From contig MU646525.1 of the NCBI GenBank assembly GCA_026770585.1, forward strand, positions 346,039-358,441: a stretch of 12,403 nt of DNA, in the 5' to 3' direction. This DNA is from Baffinella frigidus (lineage: Eukaryota > Cryptophyceae > Cryptomonadales > Baffinellaceae). The notes beneath the pieces are model-generated. The model searched no databases. It worked only from the letters and a program-made list of their open reading frames with translations, and was not told the origin of the DNA. Of this stretch, positions 9,101 through 12,267 are shown in pieces. The translations under genes were made by a program, and so were the position numbers. Numbering within the stretch: position 1 is the first letter of the stretch; each line of letters begins with the position of its first letter.

Positions 9101-11618
9101 TCTCTCCATCTTTCTCCTCATCTTGAGGGTTTAGGGCTTAGGGTTAGGGACCTGCACACCGCGCTCCTATCCCTCCTCGCCCTCCCCTCTGTCTTTTCCC
9201 TCACCCTCACCCTACTAGCCTACCGGCCGGGCTGGCGCATCCGGCCACGACCTAGCTCTGCCTCTCCTGTGTCCCGTCATGAACCCTACCCCCCTCCTCC
9301 AGGTGCAAATAGAGTTGAAGCTGGTGGAACCAGGCCACACGGGAAAATTTCACACGCAACGTTTCGTCTAAAATATTGTACTTGGTACACATGCTTATGC
9401 CCTCCGCCGGTCGGGCATCCACTTTTGGCGTGATTCCCAGGCACGAAATCGCGGAATCAACTTTAGGTTGTGCATAATGTGTGCGGAAATATTTTAGATG
9501 GACGGGTTTGTGAAATTCCGGCGGAAATATTTTAGATGGACGTGCGGAGATGTGCGGAAATATTTTAGATGGACGGATTTGTGGAATTCCGTTTTGTGAC
9601 ATTCCGTGGCCTGGCGTGGCAGGTGCAACTGGAGTTGAAGCTCGTCGAACCTGGCCACACGTAAACATTTCACACGCAACGTTTCGTCTAAAGTATTGCA
9701 CTTGGTACAAATGAGTGTGTCCTCCGCCGGTCGGGCATCCACTTTTGGCGTGCTGAGGCAGAGCTAGGACTCTCCCCGGCGCCGCTGGCGACCAAACCTC
9801 GCGGCTCTGGGTTTCGACTGAACACAACTCGCGGCTCTGGGTTTCGACTGAACAACTTCGCGGCTCTGGGTTTCCCCAGAACCTCGCGGCTCTGGGTTTC
9901 GACTGAACGCGGCTCTGGGTTTCGACTGAACCTCCCCCAGGTGCAACTGGAGTTGAAGATCGTCGAACCTGGCGAGCGCGGGCTCACGACCAACTGGATG
10001 GTACCCCCTAAACCCTAAACCCTGAACCCTAAACCCTAAACCCTAAACCCTGAACCCTGAGCCCTAAACCCTAAACCCTAAACCCTAAACCCTAAACCCT
10101 AAACCCTCAACTCTCAAACCCTGCACCCTGAACCCTGAACCCTAAAACCTAAAACCTAATCAACAAACACCAAGCCCCAAGCCCCAAGCCCCAAACCACA
10201 AACCACAAACCACAAACCACAGACCACAAACCACAAACCACAAACCACAAACCACAAACCCCAAACAACAAACCACAAACCACAAACCCTAAATCGGCAG
10301 GGCGTGGAGTGGGTGGATCGGACGCAGCGGGTGTATCTCGGCGAGGTCAAGCATCCCAAGGGCGCTGGGTACGCGCAAACCCTAACCCCAACCCCCGTAC
10401 CCTTGGGAAAATCCGGGGTAGTTGCCATACAGGGGTGTCTCGCTCATCAGGTGTATCTCGGCGAGGTCAAGCATCCTAAGGGCGCTGGTTACGCGCGAAC
10501 CCTAACCCCAAGGGCGCCCCAGTCACTCACATACCAGCCTCTACCCTTCGGGGAACTCGTTGCGTTCAGGGTAGTTAGCATACAGGGGTGTCTCGCTCAT
10601 AAGGTCTATCTGGGCGAGGTCAAGCACCCCAAGGGCGCTCGCTGGGTACGCGCAAACCCTAACCTCAACCCCGTACCCTTGGGGAAATCCGGGGTAGTTG
10701 GCATACAGGGGTGTCTCGCTCATCAGGTGTATCTCGGCGAGGTCAAGCACCCCAAGGGCGCTGGGTACGCAAACGCTAAACCCTTCTGGAAACTCCCTAC
10801 TTGTACCCTGAACCTCCCGAACAAAACCTGGTCAAACTCTGATGGATTTGCACGGTGCACCCCAAGGGCGCTGGGTACGCGCAAACCTTTAGCCCCACCC
10901 CCCAAACCCTAACCCCCAAACCTTTAGAGTCCTGCCCTTACCCATCGGGAAACAACACCCGCGGAACCCTAGACCTGAAAACCCACACCCTAAAACCTAA
11001 AGCATAAAAACTGAACCCTCAACCCCTCTACCCTAAACCCTAACCCCTAACCCCTAACCCCTAACCCCTAACCCCTCACCCCTAACCCCTAACCCCTAAC
11101 CCCTAACCCCCAACCCCTTACCCCTACCCCCTAACCCCTACCCCCTAAACACCAAACCCTAAACAGAGCCAAGGAAGGCTCGCAAAGCACAGTCACAGCC
11201 CCCTACCAACCCGGCTACAGCCCTCAAACCTATCCCCTATCCCCTATCCCCTACCCTAAATCCTGATCATAAACCCTGAGCACCCGCGGCGCAGGGCCAA
11301 GGAAGGTTCCCGAGACACGGTCACAGCACCCTACCAACCCGGCTGACACCCGCGGAACCCTAAACCCCAAACCCCACAATAAACCCCAACCCCTCAACCC
11401 CAAACCCCAAACAGGGCCAAGGAAGGTTCGCGCGACACAGTCGCAGCCCCCTACCAACCCGACTACGGCCCTAACACCTACCCTGAAACCTACCCTAAGC
11501 CCTGAAGCCCAAGCCCTGAACCCGCAGGGCCAAGGAAGGTTCGCGCGACACAGTCGCAGCGCCCTACCAGCCTGGCTACAGCGCCTTCGGCACCCCACTC
11601 GGGTACGCGTACATGTGA
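3825..11618 (+). CDS. Spliced HEAT-repeat-like protein, C-terminal nine exons (partial gene)
   Basis: The model joins 3825-3881, 3989-4029, 4813-4906, 6105-6233, 6798-6868, 8333-8420, 9941-10000, 10301-10368 and 11528-11618. The exons total 699 nt, or 232 codons plus TGA. All eight introns are GT-AG and every junction keeps the frame, with phases 0, 2, 0, 0, 2, 0, 0 and 2. Such agreement is unlikely for unrelated ORF fragments. Residues about 20-46 (VVAALTPLLED, then YVRKAAAEALDVV) fit a HEAT helix pair, a scaffold fold for protein binding. Later come WQRFKHTEHRW, a Pro/Arg-rich stretch, a long charged helix (EEMAQARA/ERLAAKNYKQ, LLRRERFEQRFEIAQQ) and a tail rich in Gly, Pro and Tyr. I do not recognise the protein beyond the HEAT-like part. 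The true N terminus lies upstream, perhaps including the 1288-1369 exon. Introns run from 107 to 1520 nt and are filled with duplicated exons and hairpin elements. Which duplicated copy is used is inferred. Confidence 0.62.
3989..4029 (+). CDS. Exon 2, HEAT helix A (VVAALTPLLEDEM)
   Basis: This is a 41-nt exon between CGCAG and GTACGTG. It reads VVAALTPLLEDEM and leaves two bases (GG) of a split glycine codon. With the next exon it forms LLEDEMG-YVRKAAAEAL, matching the HEAT pattern of a Leu-rich helix, an acidic turn, then VRxxAxxAL. Copies of its first codons occur at 3257 (after AATAG) and at 3882. Confidence 0.6.
4062..4190. repeat. 12-bp inverted repeat, CGGTGGACTACG
   Basis: 4062-4073 is perfectly complementary to 4179-4190. 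The span carries the AAGTTGA and AGTTGAC motifs found in other elements and lies inside intron 2. Confidence 0.5.
4215..4384. mobile_element. Inverted-repeat element with CCTAAGTCAACTCCCC arms
   Basis: Left 4215-4260 and right 4319-4384 pair imperfectly: AATGCACTCGGAG against CTCGGAGTGCAAT, and CCTAAGTCAACT against AGTTGACTTAGG. The core CCTAAGTCAACTCCCC is shared with the 5703-5860 element. No TA duplication is visible. Confidence 0.55.
4376..4480 (-). repeat. Degenerate inverted copy of the exon 3 module
   Basis: GCCATCCCGCGTTCACCACATC, read in two parts, and ACATGTCGTT match the complement of the GTGAATGCGGGATGGC and AACGACATGT parts of the module. The minisatellite is eroded. Confidence 0.45.
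4813..4906 (+). CDS. Exon 3, HEAT helix B and WQRFKHTEHRW segment
   Basis: This 94-nt exon follows TTGTTAG and ends at GGCCAG/GTCCTG. It completes the split Gly codon and reads YVRKAAAEALDVV followed by NAGWQRFKHTEHRWDDGQ, ending in phase 0. Related copies lie at 5057-5141 and 5302-5376 (plus) and 3387-3469 (minus). They differ from this one mainly at third codon positions (gcg/gct, gac/gat, cga/cgt, acg/act), which supports the frame. Only this copy carries the YVRKAAA start that joins in phase to exon 2. The copy ending at 5376 has the more typical donor GTGAGA, so the 3' half of the exon could be taken from there instead. Confidence 0.6.
4950..5306 (+). repeat. Tandem exon 3 modules with 20-bp-period minisatellite
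   Basis: After GGTTTGTACCAGGAAGACGG, units of about 20 bp (ATAATGGATGTATGGAGTAT and variants) run at 4978-5055 and 5202-5300. Each run ends in ACATGTAGAGC before a copy of the ALDVVNAGWQRF exon (5063-5141 and 5308-5376). Module spacing is 225 and 245 bp. A shorter run lies at 5590-5642. Confidence 0.75.
5057..5154 (+). pseudogene. Second copy of exon 3
   Basis: It reads EREALDVVNAGWQRFK then HTDHRWDDGQ, then VLPLLKS and TAA. Differences from 4813-4906 are almost all silent. It lacks the YVRKAAA part, so its left border does not join exon 2 in phase. Confidence 0.5.
5302..5376 (+). pseudogene. Third copy of exon 3, with GTGAGA donor
   Basis: It reads EALDVVNAGWQRF then KHTEHRWNDGQ and ends GGGCAG/GTGAGAG, a good donor. 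A short repeat of its end (DRWVNGQ, with VVPLLE and TAG) follows at 5510-5552 after a GA tract. It could be the copy used in the mRNA. Confidence 0.5.
5400..5471. repeat. GA/GC simple tract
   Basis: GAGA with GAGC and GCGC runs splits two partial copies of the HRWxxGQ exon end. It is followed by ACGTTTATTGCTACC, a motif that recurs at 6477-6555. Confidence 0.85.
5703..5860. mobile_element. TA-flanked near-perfect hairpin element
   Basis: Arms 5702-5771 and 5792-5861 are 70 nt each with about 2 mismatches, around a 20-base loop. The element core runs TCTCAGATAAACAC to its complement, with TA at 5703-5704 and 5859-5860. It sits within CT-rich sequence in intron 3. The arms include CCTAAGTCAACTCCCC. 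Confidence 0.8.
5862..6104 (+). repeat. CT-rich tract with (TA)n, ending in acceptor GCAG
   Basis: CT repeats are interrupted by (TA)n at 5989-6015 and end CTCTCTCGCAG at 6104. They form the polypyrimidine tract for exon 4. Both strands yield spurious low-complexity frames. Confidence 0.85.
6105..6233 (+). CDS. Exon 4, Pro/Arg-rich then acidic helix
   Basis: This 129-nt exon of 43 codons is phase 0 at both ends. It follows a long CT tract ending CTCGCAG, the best-looking acceptor in the window. It reads EPLRDSRPLGSPRPRV, then LPRVWDKQYTHDDLLPL, then SVEEMAQARA, leaving at GCG/GTTCGC. The frame stays open for some 50 nt beyond the donor. The donor is chosen because the helix then continues smoothly into ERLAAKNYKQ of the next exon. 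No second copy of this exon was seen in the window, unlike its neighbours. Confidence 0.6.
6249..6446. mobile_element. Inverted-repeat element at the exon 4 donor side
   Basis: Arms 6249-6285 and 6410-6446 (37 nt, about 5 mismatches) pair CCACCAGCCCTCACAG and TTGGCAAATC with their complements. The interior has smaller stems (CCGCCGG/CCGGCG and CCAAAT/ATTTGG). The right arm end also folds on itself (CAACCCTGTGAGGGTTG). There is no TA flank. Confidence 0.7.
6477..6560 (+). repeat. ACGTTTATTACNACC spaced repeat
   Basis: ACGTTTATTAC occurs at 6478, 6509 and 6539, each followed by a C-rich end, with related copies near 5470 and 6727 (ACGTTTGCTGG). The spacing is about 31 bp. Confidence 0.6.
6563..6706. 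mobile_element. Inverted-repeat element with 29-bp arms
   Basis: 6563-6591 and 6678-6706 pair with one mismatch (TCATCTCG and GATAACTGAATCAGTTCC). The loop is AT-rich and contains its own CCTAATT/AATTAGG stem. It lies in intron 4. Confidence 0.75.
6798..6868 (+). CDS. Exon 5 (ERLAAKNYKQSL / SSDPTKTTLGG)
   Basis: This is a 71-nt exon after CTGGCAG, ending GGAGG/GTGAAC with two bases of a split codon. It reads ERLAAKNYKQSLA then SSDPTKTTLGG. Three downstream copies of its 3' half (6974-7008, 7091-7128, 7441-7474) keep the sequence ACCACCCTCGGAGG and then GTG, so the donor border is strongly conserved. The upstream half is unique to this copy. Confidence 0.62.
6896..6954 (+). repeat. Perfect (GGGTTTA)8 telomere-type array
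   Basis: Eight exact heptamers plus GGG start 28 bases after the exon 5 donor, following CACCCGTGACCA. The same CACCCGTGACCAGGGTTTAGGG start recurs at 7491, before a degenerate run. Confidence 0.95.
6974..7474 (+). repeat. Three partial copies of exon 5
   Basis: Copies at 6974-7008, 7091-7128 and 7441-7474 each contain ACAAAACCACCCTCGGAGG or a near match, then GTG. The first two keep the SSDPTKTTLGG frame almost intact, while the third is shorter. Spacing is about 140, 120 and 346 bp; the last gap holds an inverted-repeat element. Confidence 0.7.
7160..7425. mobile_element. Degenerate inverted-repeat element with duplicated core
   Basis: TTTCGGAACATAACAGAATCTGT (in two parts) near 7183-7205 pairs with ACAGATTCTGTCTTGGTCCGAAA near 7382-7404. 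Inside, two direct copies of GCCTRAAATAGMATATMCACC lie at about 7237 and 7327, both followed by CTTACCTTC-like sequence. Confidence 0.55.
7530..7583 (+). pseudogene. Fragment of exon 6
   Basis: ACCAGACGCAAGTAACACACG then TTCAACG matches CGCCAGGTGCAAGTACAACACGTTCAACG of exon 6 with small changes. It is followed by telomere-like GGGTTTA derivatives. Confidence 0.4.
7677..7915 (+). pseudogene. Copy of exon 6 interrupted by a hairpin element
   Basis: 7677-7685 matches the first bases of exon 6 (GTGCAAGTA). Then come the element at 7686-7878 and TACCACACGTCCAACGCG, reading YHTSNALLRLQRL. Removing the insert and one TA restores alignment with 8333-8372. Confidence 0.75.
7684..7880. mobile_element. 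193-bp TA-flanked hairpin element inside an exon copy
   Basis: Arms of about 77 nt (7685-7761 and 7802-7879) are nearly perfect complements, starting GAGCGGTTTT and ending AAAACCGCTC. TA lies on each side (7684-7685 and 7879-7880). The uninterrupted relative at 8333 has a single TA at this point, so the boundaries are fixed by comparison. No transposase is present; this is a non-autonomous element of TA-duplicating type. Confidence 0.88.
7914..8010. repeat. Telomere-like stretch and 14-bp palindrome
   Basis: CCCTAAACCC, CCCTATCCC and similar units run to 7972. ATGATAA doublets and the perfect palindrome CGAGAACGTTCTCG at 7997-8010 follow. Confidence 0.65.
8027..8220 (+). repeat. Direct repeat CATAGAGCAGTAC and interval
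   Basis: CATAGAGCAGTAC recurs at 8028-8040 and 8158-8170, both followed by A-rich GGAG sequence. Between them lie a doublet CATAGGAGAAAT and an AT-rich part. One frame reads QAIEQYIRGDPT at the first copy, a possible exon scrap. The rest shows nothing recognisable. Confidence 0.45.
8227..8340 (+). repeat. ACTGACTGTCTTG repeats with duplicated acceptor
   Basis: ACTGACTGTCTTG occurs at 8228, 8270, 8291 and 8311, and also at 7655 with a variant at 7636. The string CTGACTGTCTTGG, YGCGCCAG, GTGCAAGT appears complete at 8229-8258, 8312-8340 and 7656-7684, so the exon 6 acceptor region exists three times. Confidence 0.7.
8333..8420 (+). CDS. Exon 6, charged helix (YNTFNALLRRERFEQ)
   Basis: This is an 88-nt exon after CGCCAG, ending AAAAAG/GTCTAG. 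It starts with one base completing a Gly codon, then CKYNTFNALLRRERF, EQRFEIAQQKADKK, ending in phase 0. The composition suggests an amphipathic, possibly coiled, helix. Other copies in the window are a fragment at 7557-7583, a copy interrupted by a hairpin element at 7677-7915, and a decayed copy near 8549-8602. This is the only one with an unbroken frame and both splice sites. Confidence 0.65.
8456..8536. repeat. ATATATGCGACGGTGC tandem and inverted repeat
   Basis: ATATGCGACGGTGCATATATGA and a second similar unit are followed by the complementary ATATATGCACCGTC. The sequence can therefore form alternative hairpins just after the exon 6 donor. Confidence 0.7.
8549..8602 (+). pseudogene. Decayed copy of exon 6 end
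   Basis: GCTGCGGCGGTGGGAGCGTT then TCGAGCTCGCACAGCC and GGCAGATAAGAAG/GTACG match LLRRERFE, IAQ and KADKK with a deletion and a frame break. Confidence 0.55.
8705..8896. mobile_element. TA-flanked inverted-repeat element of 188 bp
   Basis: Ends CAGTGGACCTACCCTAA and TTAGGGTAGGTGGACTG pair with two mismatches. TA flanks lie at 8705-8706 and 8895-8896. The interior has a direct repeat GAGTATGTGTGGAGGGTA at 8751 and 8837. Confidence 0.7.
8919..9300. repeat. Telomere-like units and a duplicated CCTAGCTCTGCCTC segment
   Basis: TTTAGGG/TTTGGGG units lie at 8922-8955, 9079-9092 and 9126-9147. CCTAGCTCTGCCTC, TCCTGTGTCC and TCATGAACC occur in the same order at 8984-9062 and 9250-9286; an inverted GGCAGAGCTAGG is at 9759. 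No gene was seen. Confidence 0.65.
9303..9432 (+). pseudogene. Truncated exon 7 copy 1
   Basis: CCAG/GTGCAAATAGAGTTGAAG reads VQIELKLVEPG and then leaves the exon 7 sequence at CCAGG/CCACACG. The following 100 bp (CACGCAACGTTTCGTCTAAA, then CCGGTCGGGCATCCAC) are shared with copy 2. Confidence 0.6.
9478..9600. repeat. GCGGAAATATTTTAGATGGA triplicate
   Basis: GCGGAAATATTTTAGATGGA occurs at about 9482, 9521 and 9554. The complementary CTAAAATATT lies at 9369, so the region can form a long imperfect hairpin. Confidence 0.7.
9623..9752 (+). pseudogene. Truncated exon 7 copy 2
   Basis: GCAG/GTGCAACTGGAGTTGAAG reads VQLELKLVEPG and breaks at the same base as copy 1, with the same downstream 100 bp. 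Confidence 0.6.
9779..9936. repeat. Minisatellite CGCGGCTCTGGGTTTCGACTGAAC
   Basis: Five CGCGGCTCTGGGTTTC units with GACTGAAC or CCCAGAAC linkers have periods of about 23-31 bp. The array stops at CCTCCCCCAG, the exon 7 acceptor. Confidence 0.85.
9941..10000 (+). CDS. Exon 7 (VQLELKIVEPGERGLTTNWM)
   Basis: This is a 60-nt exon of exactly 20 codons between CCCCCAG and GTACCC, phase 0 on both sides. Two upstream copies (9303, 9623) share the first 32 nt and the AG acceptor, then diverge at the same base. This copy alone continues with GERGLTTNWM. The intron that follows starts directly with CCCTAAA repeats. Confidence 0.62.
10008..10300 (+). repeat. CCCTAAA array followed by CAAACCA array, filling intron 7
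   Basis: CCCTAAA/CCCTGAA heptamers run from 10008 to about 10160. They are followed by ACCACAA heptamers (10196-10285) and a final CCCTAAATCGGCAG acceptor. Almost the whole 300-nt intron is satellite. Confidence 0.9.
10301..10368 (+). CDS. Exon 8 (GVEWVDRTQRVYLGEVKHPKGA)
   Basis: This is a 68-nt exon after ATCGGCAG, ending GCTGG/GTACGC in phase 2. It reads GVEWVDRTQR then VYLGEVKHPKGA. The second half (38 nt from GTG TAT) is repeated at 10451, 10604 and 10727, each copy bordered by an AG and a following GTACGC or a close variant. The whole array stays open for 609 nt (10304-10912), so a read-through protein without splicing is possible on paper. The conserved borders favour splicing. Confidence 0.62.
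10369..10880 (+). repeat. Tandem partial copies of exon 8 with element-derived spacers
   Basis: The 38-nt VYLGEVKHPKGAG segment recurs at 10451-10488, 10604-10645 (with a 4-nt insertion) and 10727-10764, with a scrap at 10857-10874. Each spacer starts with GTACGC or a variant, carries CAAACCCTAAC and GTACCCTT, and ends TACAGGGGTGTCTCGCTCAT + MAG. That end matches the hairpin elements at 11.8 and 12.1 kb. Confidence 0.8.
10900..11166. repeat. Degenerate CCCTAA-type arrays
   Basis: CCCTAAC, CCCCTAAC and CCCTAAA units, most regular at 11031-11130. Further short runs lie at 11226-11280 and 11350-11410. No gene was seen. Confidence 0.85.
11167..11471 (+). repeat. Three partial copies of the last exon
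   Basis: Copies at 11167-11223, 11295-11346 and 11415-11471 each follow CAG and keep AKEGSRDTV-APYQP (first copy SQSTVTAPYQP). They then run into CCCTAAA-like DNA or a TGA. Periods are 128, 120 and 113 bp to the intact exon at 11528. Confidence 0.75.
11528..11618 (+). CDS. Last exon with stop codon (AKEGSRDTVAAPYQPGY...)
   Basis: After CCCGCAG this exon supplies one base to a Gly codon, then AKEGSRDTVAAPYQPGYSAF and GTPLGYAYM, ending in TGA at 11616-11618. Three partial copies upstream (11167, 11295, 11415) preserve the acceptor CAG and the AKEGSRDTV-APYQP frame, with many silent changes. Only this copy has the GTPLGYAYM end. The tail is rich in Gly, Pro and aromatic residues; I do not recognise its family. 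Confidence 0.65.
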
Positions 11619-11658
11619 GACAGGGTACGCGACTTTGTAAAGTCACTTCGAAAACTCC

Positions 11659-11762
11659 TATCCCTTAAGTGACCAACGGGTGAATAATCGCCCGCGGAAG
11701 CCCTAGGCAGGCCCTAGGGCCCTACGGTAGGGCGTATGAGCCTACTGGTCACTTAAGGGATA
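11659..11762. mobile_element. TA-flanked element, copy 1
   Basis: TCCCTTAAGTGACCA and its perfect complement border a 100-bp element with TA on both sides (11659-11660, 11761-11762). The interior (11701-11745) is the reverse complement of 11931-11975 with about 2 mismatches, so this and the element at 11914 are the same family in opposite orientation. It begins 40 bp after the gene's stop codon. Confidence 0.85.
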
Positions 11763-11826
11763 CCGGGCGTGTCCTGTGGAGATGTAGAGAGAGGATTCCA
11801 GGAATGCAGAAAGGAGAGGAGGTTTG

Positions 11827-12033
11827 CAGGGGTGCCTCGCTCATAAGAAAACGCCTCCCCCTAGGACCCTACAGTAGGACTGTGTCTAGAGCCCTAGGGA
11901 GGGGGCGTTTTCCTATCCCTTAAGTGGCCAGTAGGCTCATACGCCCTACCGTAGGGCCCTAGGACCTGCCTAGGACCTCTTGGTGGTCAAAGTTGACCGT
12001 CTGGGCACTTAAGGGATAAGCGAGGTACCCCTG
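11827..12033. mobile_element. CAGGGGTGCC hairpin element carrying a nested insertion
   Basis: The left arm starts CAGGGGTGCCTCGCTCATAA. The right arm, GGGGCGTTTTCC then AGCGAGGTACCCCTG, is split by the element at 11914-12018. Removing the insert leaves about 104 bp, close to the 119-bp relative at 12116-12234. The right flank is TA; the left is TG. Confidence 0.8.
11914..12018. mobile_element. TA-flanked element, copy 2, nested
   Basis: A 101-bp element between TA dinucleotides (11914-11915 and 12017-12018) starts TCCCTTAAGTG and ends CACTTAAGGGA. It is inserted in the right arm of the surrounding hairpin and is inverted relative to 11659-11762. Confidence 0.85.
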
Positions 12034-12113
12034 TACACGGTGCGCTGTAAACACGAGAATGTGAATGTACATTGAATTATAATCAAAGCCTGCTTGCCAC
12101 ATGGAGAGCGCCG

Positions 12114-12236
12114 TACAGGGGTGCCTCGCCCATAAGAAACCGCCCCACCCTAGGGACCCTACACTAGGCCTATGCCTAGGGCCCTATGGTGGTCCTAGGT
12201 GGGGGGGCGGTTTCTTATGAGCGAGGTACCCCTGTT
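12114..12236. mobile_element. CAGGGGTGCC hairpin element, uninterrupted copy
   Basis: Arms 12115-12146 and 12204-12235 pair with about 2 mismatches (CAGGGGTGCCTCGCCCATAA and GAAACCGCCCC). The loop is built from CCTAGGG/CCCTAGG-type short palindromes. Flanks are TA (left) and TT (right), so one duplicated base may have mutated. Confidence 0.8.
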
Positions 12237-12267
12237 CGGTCCAGGGTACAGGGGCACTGGAACTGCA

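Noticed and set aside
9252-9827. 191-codon minus-strand protein with its repeats
   Set aside because: It runs across the broken exon 7 copies, the ATATTTTAGATGG repeats and the minisatellite in the wrong strand; repeat structure explains its open frame.
9779-9936. CRISPR-like array
   Set aside because: The units abut with almost no variable spacer, and the context is eukaryotic; it is a minisatellite.
10304-10912. A single 202-codon protein with four internal repeats
   Set aside because: The open frame is real. However, the repeated part has conserved AG and GT borders, the spacers contain telomere-like and element-derived sequence, and splicing at 10300 and 10368 fits the neighbouring exons in phase.
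10008-11160. Chromosome end or true telomere
   Set aside because: The heptamers are degenerate, in several short runs, on both strands across the window, and are surrounded by exons.
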